The translations under genes and the position numbers were made by a program. From JAGOBP01 sp046328575 (GTDB lineage Bacteria > Chloroflexota > Anaerolineae > Fen-1058), in NCBI GenBank assembly GCA_046328575.1, contig JAXLWI010000008.1:1-64000 (forward strand): a DNA stretch of 64,000 bases. Reading direction: 5' to 3'. Numbering within the stretch: the first letter of the stretch is position 1; each line of letters starts with the position of its first letter. The notes under the pieces are model-generated. The model searched no databases, was not told the DNA's origin, and was given only the letters and a program-made list of their open reading frames with translations. Below, piece after piece: positions 33,649 to 44,346 of this stretch.

Positions 33649-35301
33649 ATGACTAACACCGACTATGACGTAATCGTGATCGGCTCAGGCGCAGGCGGAC
33701 TGGCCGCCGCGCTGCCGCTGGCGCAGGCTGGCCAGCGTGTGCTGGTCTGCGAGCAGCACGAAGTGCCCGGCGGCTGGACGCATTCGTTCACGCTCAACGG
33801 CTATCGCTTCAGCCCTGGCGTCCACTACATCGGCGAGGTGCAGCTAGGCGGCTCACTGCGCCGCGTCTACGAAGGGCTGGGCGTGTCGCAGGATTTGGAA
33901 TTCTGCGAAATCAATCCTGACGGCTACGATCACATTTACATCGATCAAGAGCGCTTCGATTTTCCAAAAGGCCGACAGGCTCTCACCGCCCGCTTGAAAG
34001 AGCGCTTCCCCCACGAAGCCGCCGGCATCGACGGTTACTTCAACACCGTCATCGGCTTGATGGACAGCGCCAGTGTGTTGGGCCGTGAAAACAAATTAGA
34101 TCAGATCGCGGGCGCGGTCACGCACGCCCCCTCGCTGTTGCGCTGGGTATCGCGCACCGGGCAAGACTTGCTCGATCACTATTTTTCTGATCCGGTGTTG
34201 AAGGGCGTGTTGTCCGGCCAGTCCGGCGATCACGGCTTGCCGCCGTCACAAGTGTCCGCGTTCTTTCACGCCGGATTGGCCAATCACTATCTCAACGGCG
34301 GATACTATCCGCGCGGCGGCGGCTTTGCCATTCCCCGATCGTTTACGCGCGCCCTCAAGCGTGCCGGTGGCGAACTGCGCTTGAACACCATGGTCGAGAA
34401 AATCTTGATCGAGCACGGCCAAGCGATCGGGGTACGGTTGGCCGATGGCACTGAAATCCGATCGAAGTACGTGATCAGTAATGCTGATCCTGAAGTGACT
34501 TTCGGCAAGTTGATCGGCCGTGAACATCTCAGCACGCGTCTGCGAAAAAAGGTCGACAGCGTCAAGTATTCGGGATCGTGTTTGAGCCTGTTTTTCGCGG
34601 TGGATATGGATCTGCGGCAAGCGGGGCTGGATTCGGGCAACAACTGGTTTTACGACAGCGCCGATGTCGATGGCATCTATCAATCGGGTTTGACCGATGC
34701 CGCGTTGACGTCGCCAACGATGCCGGGCATGTTCCTCACCGTGACAACGCTGAAAGATCCCTCGAAGATGCATCATGGCCATCACACTTGCGAGGCGTTT
34801 GCCTTCGTGGGGTACGATGCGTTCCAGAAATGGGCGAAGGAACAATCGGGTGAGCACCGCACCGATTACGGCGCGTTGAAAGAAGACCTGGCGTGGCGCA
34901 TGTTCCAAACGCTGGACAAGCGCGTGCCCGGGCTCAGTCAGCACGTGGTGTTTTATAGTCTGGCTACGCCGCTAACGAACGAGCACTATATCAACGCCAC
35001 GCGCGGCAATTTGTACGGCATCGAGAAAAGCCCGCGCCAGATTGGCCCATGGGCGTTTCCGGTCCAATCGGAAATTGACGGCCTGCTGCTGTGCGGATCA
35101 AGCACGGAGTCGCACGGTGTGGCAGGCGTGACCAGCTCAGGCCTCACCGCCGCGCGTACGCTCTTGAAGTGCCGCACCTCAGAACTGCTGACACAGCACG
35201 GGCCGGAACTGCGCGTCTATCCGTCGGAAGACATTGCGCAGTGGCCGGAAGAGTTGCGGACGAAGATCGAAATCGGACAACGAACCGAAGCCGTTAAGTG
35301 A
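33649..35301 (+). CDS. FAD-dependent oxidoreductase, phytoene desaturase/retinol saturase-like
   Basis: The ATG at 33649 gives 550 residues; the open frame upstream to 33238 lies across the antisense lipoprotein gene and is rejected. The FAD-binding motif is YDVIVIGSGAGGLAAALPLA followed by CEQHEVPGGWTHSF, as in CrtI-type carotenoid desaturases and RetSat. The C-terminal FAD segment is DGLLLCGSSTESHGVAGVTS. HYLNGGYYPRGGGFAIPRS is the typical middle motif of the RetSat/CrtI group. No crtB or other carotenoid gene is nearby, so the substrate (a polyene lipid) is a guess. It is monocistronic with its own promoter. Confidence 0.85.
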   Translation: MTNTDYDVIVIGSGAGGLAAALPLAQAGQRVLVCEQHEVPGGWTHSFTLNGYRFSPGVHYIGEVQLGGSLRRVYEGLGVSQDLEFCEINPDGYDHIYIDQERFDFPKGRQALTARLKERFPHEAAGIDGYFNTVIGLMDSASVLGRENKLDQIAGAVTHAPSLLRWVSRTGQDLLDHYFSDPVLKGVLSGQSGDHGLPPSQVSAFFHAGLANHYLNGGYYPRGGGFAIPRSFTRALKRAGGELRLNTMVEKILIEHGQAIGVRLADGTEIRSKYVISNADPEVTFGKLIGREHLSTRLRKKVDSVKYSGSCLSLFFAVDMDLRQAGLDSGNNWFYDSADVDGIYQSGLTDAALTSPTMPGMFLTVTTLKDPSKMHHGHHTCEAFAFVGYDAFQKWAKEQSGEHRTDYGALKEDLAWRMFQTLDKRVPGLSQHVVFYSLATPLTNEHYINATRGNLYGIEKSPRQIGPWAFPVQSEIDGLLLCGSSTESHGVAGVTSSGLTAARTLLKCRTSELLTQHGPELRVYPSEDIAQWPEELRTKIEIGQRTEAVK

Positions 35302-35325
35302 CCGGACACTGCGGCGCAAATCGGA

Positions 35326-35331
35326 TATACT
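35326..35331 (+). promoter_or_regulatory. -10 box TATACT before the coiled-coil surface protein
   Basis: TATACT lies 32 bases before the ATG at 35363. A strong GGAGGAGG site is at 35349-35356. Confidence 0.45.
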
Positions 35332-35362
35332 TTTTTTATCTTGTCTTTGGAGGAGGCATGTC

Positions 35363-36112
35363 ATGTCCACACCCGCTTCAGATTTAGAAACACGCTTTCA
35401 TACCTTAGAAGTCCAATTGGCACAGCAAACACGAGAAATCCAGCAGTTGCGGAAAGGCTTGGTGACGGCCAAGCTGCGTGCCTGGTTGGTACCAGGCCTC
35501 GTCGCCGTGTTGTTGCTCATCGCCGGGGCAGGCGGCATCTTGCCGGCGGTGGCGAATGGCGTCAAGGGAATTGACACGCCCACAAGTCCATCGGCGACAG
35601 GCGGCGCGGTCATACTCGGCGCAGCCAACTCCACGACTGCGACTACCGACTTGACGCGCATAATCAATCCCAGCATTACCGAGCTAATGCCTCGCACACT
35701 GCGCATTGGCAACTATTCCAATTCTGATGTTGGGAATAGCTATTCGAGCGGTTTCCGTACCGCCCTGGTTGCCATGACCAGCGGCGTCGATACCAGTTCG
35801 GGACAGGTGCGGGTGGGTGTGATGGGCCTGGTCGATAACTCTGGTTATGGCGTGTATGGCGCCAGTCCAGATGGGACTGGCGTCACTGGGATTAGTAACA
35901 ATGGCATCGGCGGGGAGTTTTCCGGCGGCACGGCGCAGCTCCGCCTGGTGCCGGGTGTGACGGCTGGCCCGCCGACGGGAAGTTCACACTTGACCGGCGA
36001 ACTGTATCTCGACAGCAACGGCGATCTCTATCTGTGTACATCAGGCGGTGTCGGTGCGAAGTGGGCGAAGCTTAATTTACTGGCGAGTTACCTGCCAACG
36101 ATCCAGCGCTAG
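35363..36112 (+). CDS. Membrane-anchored surface protein with coiled coil and Y-L-P-T-I-Q-R end
   Basis: The ATG at 35363 gives 249 residues. The N-terminal 35 residues form a coiled coil (LETRFHTLEVQLAQQTREIQ). A transmembrane helix follows (LVPGLVAVLLLIAGAGGILP). The extracytoplasmic part has Gly-Val-Tyr-Gly-type repeats (GYGVYGASPDGTGVTGIS, NNGIGGEFSGG), as in phage-tail-like or head-domain surface repeats. It ends YLPTIQR, one of several proteins in this window with a Y/F-L-P-x-x-x-R terminus. The cytoplasmic coiled coil and the external repeats suggest a receptor or structural role, which is inference. Confidence 0.7.
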   Translation: MSTPASDLETRFHTLEVQLAQQTREIQQLRKGLVTAKLRAWLVPGLVAVLLLIAGAGGILPAVANGVKGIDTPTSPSATGGAVILGAANSTTATTDLTRIINPSITELMPRTLRIGNYSNSDVGNSYSSGFRTALVAMTSGVDTSSGQVRVGVMGLVDNSGYGVYGASPDGTGVTGISNNGIGGEFSGGTAQLRLVPGVTAGPPTGSSHLTGELYLDSNGDLYLCTSGGVGAKWAKLNLLASYLPTIQR

Positions 36113-36159
36113 TTGTCGCTGGGCGCGATCTGCGCGCTGGAGTTAGCCGGGAAACGACA

Positions 36160-36184
36160 GGGAGCGGCCCTAAAAGCCGCTCCC
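36160..36184. terminator. Hairpin between convergent genes
   Basis: Perfect arms GGGAGCGGC and GCCGCTCCC flank a 7-base loop, with AACTTT after. It ends the upstream plus-strand gene. Confidence 0.65.
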
Positions 36185-36242
36185 CAACTTTCGATATTGG
36201 CCCTCATTACTTGAGCTCGACAACCGCTTGGCCGTGCAGGCC

Positions 36243-36728
36243 TCACAAGCCAAGTAGTCTGGGCATGAAGTAAGTTGCTGCGGCAGCCGCGATCATGATC
36301 ACACCGGCGAAGCCCAGCACCCTGGCCACGGGGATGGTTCGCTCTAGCACGGCCTCGGCCGGATTTTCCGGGTTGTAATAAACAGGCACTTGCGCGCCCA
36401 CGGGATACTTCTGGCTGATGCCTGTCAGCGCCGAACCGCCGAGGAGAGTGCCAAAGTAGATACGCTGGCTTTGATACGACTGACCCTCAACCTGATAGGT
36501 GTACAGCACTACCGGATAAAGCGAGTGGCCGCCGCCGCTTTTGCGGCGATACTGTATCGTCGAGACCAGGATCTGGCCGGCGGTGGTCGGCCAATGCTGG
36601 CTCTTGCCTGGTGTACGAGCCGTTAAGAATCCAGTTACTAGCAGCGCGCCGCCAATCGCGACGAGCAACAGGGTGACAAGGCCGAAGATCGCGTTCGTGC
36701 TTTGCATGATCGAATCAAAACCAGGCAT
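36243..36728 (-). CDS. DUF3592 family membrane protein
   Basis: This 161-residue protein has two transmembrane helices (residues about 14-36 and 138-155). They flank a small beta-rich domain: WPTTAGQILVSTIQYR, YPVVLYTYQVEGQSYQSQRI and VPVYYNPENPAEAVLE. This is the DUF3592 pattern, in which a rate or charge on the outside may be sensed; no function is established. It starts 25 bases after the stop of another small gene, in the same direction. Confidence 0.85.
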   Translation of the reverse strand: MPGFDSIMQSTNAIFGLVTLLLVAIGGALLVTGFLTARTPGKSQHWPTTAGQILVSTIQYRRKSGGGHSLYPVVLYTYQVEGQSYQSQRIYFGTLLGGSALTGISQKYPVGAQVPVYYNPENPAEAVLERTIPVARVLGFAGVIMIAAAAATYFMPRLLGL

Positions 36729-36752
36729 GCCAGTCCTCCCCTGTGACTCTGT

Positions 36753-36938
36753 TCACGTCACCCAGTGCGCGCCGGGATACGATTGCTGGATCATCATCAA
36801 CGCTGCGTCGATCAACTCCTCGTCCCACAATGAGCCATCGCTGGGCACTTCTACTTTGACATTGATGACCTGTCCATCTTTGGTGCGGATGTCACCGCTG
36901 ACCGATTGATCTTCGACGTTGACGGTGGGTTTGGGCAT
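36753..36938 (-). CDS. Small soluble protein, unknown
   Basis: The ATG at 36938 follows an AGGAGA site and gives 61 residues (MPKPTVNVEDQSVSGDIRTK at the start and YPGAHWVT at the end). The open frame continues to 36974, but the internal start fits better. It has no signal peptide, Cys or membrane segment. I do not recognise it. It is followed by the DUF3592 gene. Confidence 0.55.
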   Translation of the reverse strand: MPKPTVNVEDQSVSGDIRTKDGQVINVKVEVPSDGSLWDEELIDAALMMIQQSYPGAHWVT

Positions 36939-37059
36939 AGAAATTCTCCTATAGGCCTCGGACGTTATTACCAAGTGGTCTCTGGTCGATCGCTCTGACT
37001 TTAGGGCTTACCATGAGCCATGATGACGATCAAATGAAACTTCCGAGGTCTGGGCGCAG

Positions 37060-39741
37060 TTACCTGATCACCAACGGCAGATACAACAGCAGCCCGTAGA
37101 TCGGATCGCTCGCTTGCCGCTCGACCGATCCGACGTCGGCCCCACCGCCGATCGAGCGGGTGACGCCGCGCTGATCGGTGTATCGAAGTCGCTGCCGATT
37201 ACCATATCAACTAACGGATCGTTTGGCAGCGTAAATGCACCTGCCAGGCTGCCCACCAATCCCAGCGGATCGAGTTTGGCGGCCACGCCGTTTTGATTGC
37301 CCGTACCGCTTAGCGAACAAGTATTGTCACTGCTGGTGCGAGTACTTGACGACGAGAAGGCCTTGCCGCTGCAATTGCCCGCACTGGTGCTGTCGGCGAT
37401 GACCGTGTTCTTGAGGTACGCGGTGGTGTCGACACGTTGAAGTTAAAGAAGCCGCCACCTGCGGTTGTCGCGCCGTTGTCTTTGATGGTTACGTTGGTCA
37501 TGGTAATGATCGAGGCATAGGCGCCGCCCGCTTCATTGTAGAGGCCGCCGCCTTGATCGGTCGCGCTATTGCCACTCACCGTCACGTTGATCAATTGTAG
37601 CGTGCCGTTGTCGCTGATGCCGCCGCCATCCTGCGAGGCATTGTGATCGAACGTGGCGCGCTGAATGGTGAGGGTCGACCGGTAGGCGCAGGCCGCCGCC
37701 ATTCCGATCGCTCACATTGCCGCCGACTGCTACATTCTGCCATGACCCCTGGCAGTTGTAAGGTTTATCCCGGCACCGTCGGATGCCCCGGAATCATGCC
37801 CGCTGATTGTCACACCGTTCAGCGTGATAGTGCTATCGAGCGCGCGATGCCGCCGCCGACGGCGCTGGCCGCATTGTGCTGTAAGGTGGCATTCGATAGA
37901 TTCAGCGGCGTTCTGTAGTTCGATACCACCGCCGCTGTACAGACCCGTGTTGCCGCTGGCTGTCAAGCCGCCGATGGTGGCCGATCCATTCTGAAGGTAC
38001 AGCTTCCGCCACCTGCCGCCGCATTGGTCGCCTTGTTGTTATTGAGCGTGACGTTGTTCAGCGTGGCCGTCGTGCCGTAGAGATGCACGCCGCCGCCGTT
38101 TCCCAAATAATCGATCTGGTTGCGATCGATCTGCGCGTTGCTTAGTGTCAGCTTTGATGTACCCGTGATGTACAGTCCGCCGCCACTGCTGTAGTCGTCA
38201 GTACCGTCCACTTTGTTGTCGGTGACTGCGCCACTGTTGATTAAGATCGTCGCGTCGCGGGCGTACAAGCCCGCCCCGTCATGCTTCACTTGATTGCCAT
38301 CGACGGTGGCGCGATAGAGCGAGACGGTGACATTGTTGCGCGCGAACAGGCCGCCGCTGGGTAGCCGCTGCGGGCCTTGTTGTCGAGAAAGACCACGTCG
38401 GTCATATAGGGTGCGATTGCTGCCCGCTGCATACGAATAAAATGCGCCACCATCATAGGTGGCCGTGTTTAGCGTGAAGGTCAGGTTCATGCCGTAATCG
38501 ATGCGGCTCTCTTCCGTGCGCAAAGCCCCGCCATATGCGCCGGTGTTCTGATCGAAGGTGGTGTGGTAGATCTGCATCACGCCGGTATCTTCGTTGTAAA
38601 TACTGCCGCCGTAGTAACCGTGATTCTTGACGAATTGCTGTAGCCGGTGTTAAGGTTGCCTTCGTTATACAGTCCGCCGCCGTAGGATAACTGGTGTTGC
38701 CGTAGAACAGATTGCGTAGATCGAGCCGAAATAGTTGGTCCCGCGGAAATCGCAGACGCCGCCGCCACCGAAGTCGCTGGTGGTGTTCTCCGAGATAATG
38801 CCAGATACAGCGCCAGCGCGCTGTTCTCGCTGTACAGGCCGCCACCACTTTTTTCAGCGATGTTGCCGATGAAATAAGCCTGATCGATGTAGGCACGCTG
38901 GCCGTGAAGTATGCGCCGCCGCCGAGCTGTCGGCGAGATCGGTAGTGCGGTTAAATCGCATTGTGCGTGTTGTTTTGCAGATTGAGCGTGGGGACTTGCG
39001 TGACGTACAAGCCGCCGCCGCGATAACGCGCTGTGTTGCTGGTGAATGTGGTGGCATCAAACGTCACACTGCCCAGGCGTTGATAGTAACTGCCGCTGTA
39101 ATTGTCGGCTTGATTGCTGTCGAAGCGCAATCGGCTGGCCGACATTGTGGAGTTATAGCGTACACACCGCCGCCATCGCCCACGGCTGTGTTGGAATAGA
39201 ATGTCGTGTTCGTCAGTGTCACTCGGGCGGTGTTAGCATAGATCGCGCCGCCGTCAGGATAGGTGATGAACGGCGTAGTCCGGCAATACCGTAACGTTGT
39301 GGTCAAGGCCGTCAACGCACCAAACACTTGCAAACAGCCACCGGCGCTGGCACTGGTCCTGTGCTCGATGGTAATGTTCGTCAGCGAGCGTCTTGGCCGC
39401 GTTCACCACAAACAAGCGCGTGGTATCGCCGCTGCTCAACCGATTGACGCCCACGGCTCGATGGGCAGCCCAGAATGGTGATCGATTTGCTGATGGTCTT
39501 CTGCGCGCTAAACGTCAGCGCTCGGCACAATCGGAAACGAGACCGCACAGCGCACATGGATCACATCGCCGTCATTGGCCGGTTTCAGCGCCGCGTTGGC
39601 TGGCCTCATTGTGTCGATGACGATGGTGGTCTGCGGCGCTTCAGGTTCGGCGCGAGCAATCGTCTGCGTGGCGAACAACATGACCAATAGCGCTACGCCC
39701 GATAGTATCAACGCGGCAACAAGAGTTGTCGATTGGCGCAT
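37060..39741 (-). CDS. Secreted right-handed beta-helix repeat protein with Y-L-P-L-V-I-R end (frameshifted)
   Basis: The gene runs from a signal peptide (TTLVAALILSGVALLVMLFA) to YLPLVIR and a TAA at 37060-37062, about 890 residues. Between them are many polymorphic-outer-membrane-type repeats: TNTTFYSNTAVGDGGGVYA, TSNTARYRGGGLYV, NSGAVTDNKVDGTDDYSSGG and TVSGNSATDQGGGLYNEAGG. Such repeats fold as a parallel beta-helix in adhesins and surface proteins. At least fifteen indels break it, yet every fragment stays in family register when the frame is changed. It is expected on the cell surface. Confidence 0.7.
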
Positions 39742-39905
39742 GGCTTACCCTCCGTGGTGATGTGGTCTTTATGGGCTCAGTGTATAACACTATTTGATGA
39801 GAAATCTGTCGAATCCATGACTGGGACAGACCTCAGAGGTCGGCTTGGTCGGCACTCGCCATTACGATCAAATGTTGACGAGCAAACAAAACCTCCGGGA
39901 AGCCT

Positions 39906-42900
39906 TCAGCCCGCCATTTCCTCACCAACGGCAAATACACCTTCGCGTTGGCTTTGACGAGATAGAGGCCCAGATCGAATACGTCGGCGGCACGCCAACC
40001 GCCGGACTGATCTTCTCTTCTGAATACATAACCTGGCATCAACAACGATGAACCAGCACCCCAACGCCACATCCCATCCATAGTGACCTTGATCGTCCGT
40101 TAACTGCGGATTGACCGGCGGATCGATGCGGGCCGGTGATAGCCCCGCGTCTTCAAACAACCCGGTTGCCACACCTTCGCCGGCGGTAGCGCACGTGCCA
40201 CTGATACCGCCGGGCCGCGTCTCGATGGTGCGCAATCGTGCGTCAACTGCGCCGTGTCCGGCAAGGCATATGGCACTCGATATAACGACACCGTCGCATT
40301 AGCAGATCGGCTGATTGGTGCTGGAGGTCGCGCACGTAGCCGCTGGGATCATACAGCGAGCCGCACGCGATCAACTCTTCGGTCGTTGAGCCGTCCGACC
40401 AGTGCACCACCACCACGATCGGGATGGAATCCGGCGTCCGATAGGGATTGTCCGGCCCCGGATCGCAGCGTTCCGCTTGGCAATTGTTGATCGCACGATG
40501 CCCGGTTCCCAATGATGGTACGGTGGTGGATCGGCCCAGGTGGTTTTTGGGGCGCGCTTTGCGACGCGCTCTCCGTCCGCGTCCTCGCGGACGGTCCAAC
40601 CGCGGGGACGCGGTTGGTAAGCGAAGATGCCATCAGCGTCGGTAGCGTAATGGGCGCAGTGCCTGCTGCCAGCGTACGCATAACCTGCGATCTTCAACGT
40701 GACCGAGAACAGATCGGTGTTGGGATCGCTACACGTCTTGCCTGACGGACAACCGATGCGCGTCTCCACCAAAACCAATCAGACGCCACGCCGCGCCGAT
40801 GGTAATTGCAGGCGGTAAATTCTCGCGTGTGATTACACTGCCCGCCGTCACAAATATTCGATTCAGTGGTGGGCTGTTGCACCAACAGGCGTGGCGATAC
40901 CAGTCACGGTTACATCATCTTCGCGCTGGCGCTGGTGCGCACGGCGATCGTCGAGGTGTACGTGCCAATCGGCGTGGAGATGTTCGCCGTGGCGCGGAAC
41001 TTGAACTGCGCCTGGCTGGTCGCGTTGATCGTCGTGCCCGGACTCCAGCGCAATACCTGTCGGTTATTGATCACGGTGATGGTTGGTCGCCAATACCGAA
41101 CGGACTGGAGCCGGGTTTGTACGCAGGAAACTAATCGGCAGCGTGGGTCAACGCTTGCAGCGTAACCGCTTGCGTATACGGATTCTCCATCACGAGCGTA
41201 TAGCCGACTTCAGCGCCGGGATAGATCGCGTATTGATCGGACTTGGCCCGCAACCCGATCGCCAGTTTGCTCCCTTCGACCAGTGCTGCATACTGGGCAA
41301 AGGCTGCCGGGACGAAGGCTGGTAGAGAAAGCGTTGTTGACAGTGCTGAAGAATCCGTTGCGCGTGTTGAACGTCATGAAGCGGATGTCATCGCCACTCT
41401 GCGGCGTGAAGCCGTTGAGCGCGTTGAGGTTCAACCCGCCGTTCAATTCGGCGCGGCCCGGATAAAACGACTCCACGCCCGAGTTGATCACCTGGAGTTG
41501 ATCATACGTGCCGGTATGCCCCGCCTTACGTCGATGCTTAGTGTGGCCGTAGGACTTTGCCGATAGTAGTTCTCGATCGCGAGCGTACCAACCTGATTCG
41601 ATCCGCCGGGCGACACCACGCCGCCGACGTTATCGACTGAATCAGAAATCACACCCGTGCCGTTGAGTGAGCCGCCGTACAGCGTTACCGCATAGAAGTT
41701 CGTCGTGCGCGTGATGGTGCCGTTCAAGTTGATCGCGCCGCTGTACTGTGTGATCGGCACGATGCGATTGGTGCCCGTGATGCTGAGGAAGGCGGTTGGT
41801 GAAACGCTGCCTGACGTGGAGCAGCAATACACATTGCCGGTGAAGTTCATCACGCCGCCGCTTTCGTTACTCCACTGCGCGGTACCCATATCGGCCGCGT
41901 CTTTGGTGAACGTGCCGTAGTTACGGATGCGAGCGTTCACCACATTAACAACGGCGGATGATGTGCTTTGCACCGTGCCCACCGCGCCCGGTTGAATGAC
42001 CACAAAGCCTGTGCCGTCCAGATTCAGCGTCCACGTCAGCGTTGCGTCACCGTCAAAAACGCCGGACTGATCACAAAGAAGGAAGTTGTTGACGTTGAGA
42101 TTGGGATTGAGATTCGCGATGTTGTCGTCGAAGACGGCATTGGCCGTGCCCTGCCCGTACAGATTAAACGAGCCGATCACGCGCAAGCGATTGATCGTCA
42201 TCGTCGTCGTGGCATACATCTGTGGCACAACACCCGATGTACTTGGCCGCCCGATCACGGCATTGTCACCCGCCTGCGGCACGGTGCCGCCGCAGTTGCT
42301 CCAGTTGCGAGTGTTGGCCCAATCGTCGCCAAAGGCCGAGGTGAAGATGCACTCGTCGGGCACGCCCAACACCGTGCGCGGCGAGGAGGAACTGATTAAA
42401 GAGTAGCCTGTACCGAGCGCTGCGCCCGCACCCCAACACTTCATCAGGCCCGAAGCCAACAGCGCGCACGTCGAGCCATTGGTGGCCGCATTGCCTGCTG
42501 CAATCGCCACCACGCCGCTCGACAAGCCGAGCACATCCGTTGGCACCACCGTGTCCGTGATGTTGCCGGTGCCTAATTGGCCCACGTTGTTGCGCCCCCA
42601 GCACTTGACGCCGCCGTTCAGCAAAGCACACGTGAGATCCGCCCGTGGCGATCGACGTAACACTGCCGGCCAAACCGATCACCTCGGTCGGCGTGTTGGT
42701 ATTCGTGAGGTTGCCCGTGCCCAACTGCCCGAATTGATTGCTGCCCCAGTACTTCACCGCGCCATTGGCGAGCGCGCACGAATGAACCGCGCCGTTCCTG
42801 ATCGCAGTGACGTTGCCGCCTGCTGGCAAGCCGCTCACATCAACCGGCACTGGCGACGGGAAAGTGTCGCCGCGTCCAAGTTGACCGCTGCCATTCGCGC

Positions 42901-43563
42901 CCCAACACTTGACACCGCCGTCCACCAACGCGCAGGTATGATTCTCGCCGCGCCGCGATGGCCGTAACGCCACTCGACAAGCCCACTACGTCCGTCGGCA
43001 CGCTGCTGGGTTGATTGAGCATAAGGCTGACCGTTATCGTTGAGACCCCAGCATTCGGTGCCGCCGTTGATAATCGCGCACGCATAATCTACGCCCGCCG
43101 CGATCGACGTAACGCCGTTCGCTGACCCACGACATTGGTGGGCACATTGCTAACCGTGTTATTCCCTGTGCCCGTACTGGCCGCGATCGCGCCACCCCAG
43201 CACTTGACTGCGCCGTTGATGAGCGCACAAGTCACCGCGCCGCCCGCGGCCACTTGTGTTGCGCCGTTAGTGATGCTGACCACATCCACCGGCATCAGCC
43301 GCTGCGTCGCCAGGCCATCGCCCAGCACGGAATTGTCCCGCCCTGCGCCCCCCAGCACAACACGCGCCCATTGGTCGACGCCACACAGGCGTGATCGCCG
43401 CCTACGCTGAAGTTGAGCACCGTTGGCGCCGCCGTTGCCGCCGGGCGCAGCGCCACGCTTTATCCGCCTGCACGTTTGCTTGCCCGATCGACAACACGGC
43501 GGCCACGGCCACCAGCCCGATCGCCCCACACGCGATCACGCGCCACATTTTTGAAGTGAACAT
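39906..43563 (-). CDS. Secreted RCC1-repeat protein with C-terminal carboxypeptidase-regulatory-like domain (frameshifted)
   Basis: The ATG at 43563 follows GGGAGG and a signal peptide (VIACGAIGLVAVAAVLSIG). RCC1 beta-propeller repeats come first (SHVCF, CALVDGGVKCWGANGSGQLG, CALANGAVKYWGSNQFGQLG, CALLNGGVKCWGRNNVGQLG). The longest clean stretch (41488-42663) continues into a beta-helix-like filamentous region. After several frame changes there is an immunoglobulin-like part, then a domain with SLYDPSGYVRDLQ, YRVPYALPDTA and GHYGWDVALGCWFIVVDA. YLPLVRK lies at 39921-39940. Whether this is one gene or two cannot be settled here, because indels around 40700-41200 obscure any boundary. In eukaryotes RCC1 binds Ran; in bacteria the repeats are mostly secreted. 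Confidence 0.6.
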
Positions 43564-43589
43564 GCGATTCCTCCCTTGTGTTATCCCTC

Positions 43590-43733
43590 TCGTGCGTCAT
43601 TGCGAGCTGCGCATCCTGAGCGGACGCTGAGCAGCAACGCGAGACGAAGCGGATGTCGAAGGACGCGGCAAAGCAATCTCGTGCTGGCCGACCTTGAGAT
43701 TGCTTCGCAAGAAGCGCCTTGCAATGCGCGCCT
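43590..43733. repeat. REP/MITE-like palindromic element
   Basis: The 140-base element contains CGTCATTGCGAG at its left end, an inner inverted pair GCAAAGCAATCTC / GAGATTGCTTCGC (one mismatch) and TTGCAATGCGCG near its right end. CATTGCGAG...AAGCAATCTC elements are common dispersed intergenic repeats. Confidence 0.6.
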
Positions 43734-44154
43734 ACACCACAATCACATCCTCCGGCTTATTCGGATCGAATTTCACCCGTACGCCATCACCTCGGTCTTG
43801 AATCGCCACGCGAGACGCGGCTAGCGTCTTGACTTCGGTCTCGTAGGCGGCGAGGCCGATCGGTTCCACGCGCAGGCGCAGTCACATAGGGATTCTTGTT
43901 GATGGTCACACCGGTGTCGCGGATGGATAAGATCGTCGCCGCGGCTTCAACGCCGTTCGCTTTGATGCGGCGATAGCCGCCCGGCGTTGTCAAGAAGCCG
44001 CTGAACATACTCCACAAGAACAAACTGCCGCCCGCCGCCAGCAGCATCAAATACAAGGCCGTGTTGTTGTTGCGCGGCCCGCAATCGCGATGATGGCGAA
44101 AATGTACGCAGTGTATAATGCTATGCCAAAGAAGATGCGTCGTAAAGAAATCAT
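43732..44154 (-). CDS. Small DUF3592-like membrane protein (frameshifted)
   Basis: It reads from ATG at 44154: helix 1 is IFFGIALYTAYIFAIIAIA, helix 2 is YLMLLAAGGSLFLWSMFSGF, and a beta-rich domain follows (EAAATILSIRDTGVTINKNP, then VEPIGLAAYETEVKTLASR and GVRVKFDPNKPEDVIVV) to the TAG at 43732-43734. One indel near 44065 and one near 43885 break it. The domain resembles DUF3592-type folds, with V-x-V-x-Y/F-D-P-x-x-P near the end. Confidence 0.6.
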
Positions 44155-44175
44155 CGCCTGCTCCGTCATTTTGGA

Positions 44176-44343
44176 AACCACGGAGGACACGCGTTCACAG
44201 AGAAATCTCCAAGAGACTCAGCAGATCCAAATTTGCTCCCTGCTGGATGAAAATCCAGCGGTGGAACGCGGCGGATTTTCATCCGCCTTGATCTTGCAAA
44301 CTGGATCTACTATGCCGCCGTGTTCTCCGCGCCCTCCGTGGTT
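44176..44343. repeat. Nested inverted-repeat element
   Basis: Outer arms CCACGGAGG (44178-44186) and CCTCCGTGG (44333-44341) enclose perfect inner arms GGATGAAAATCC (44245-44256) and GGATTTTCATCC (44273-44284). No coding potential is seen. Confidence 0.65.
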
Positions 44344-44346
44344 AGA

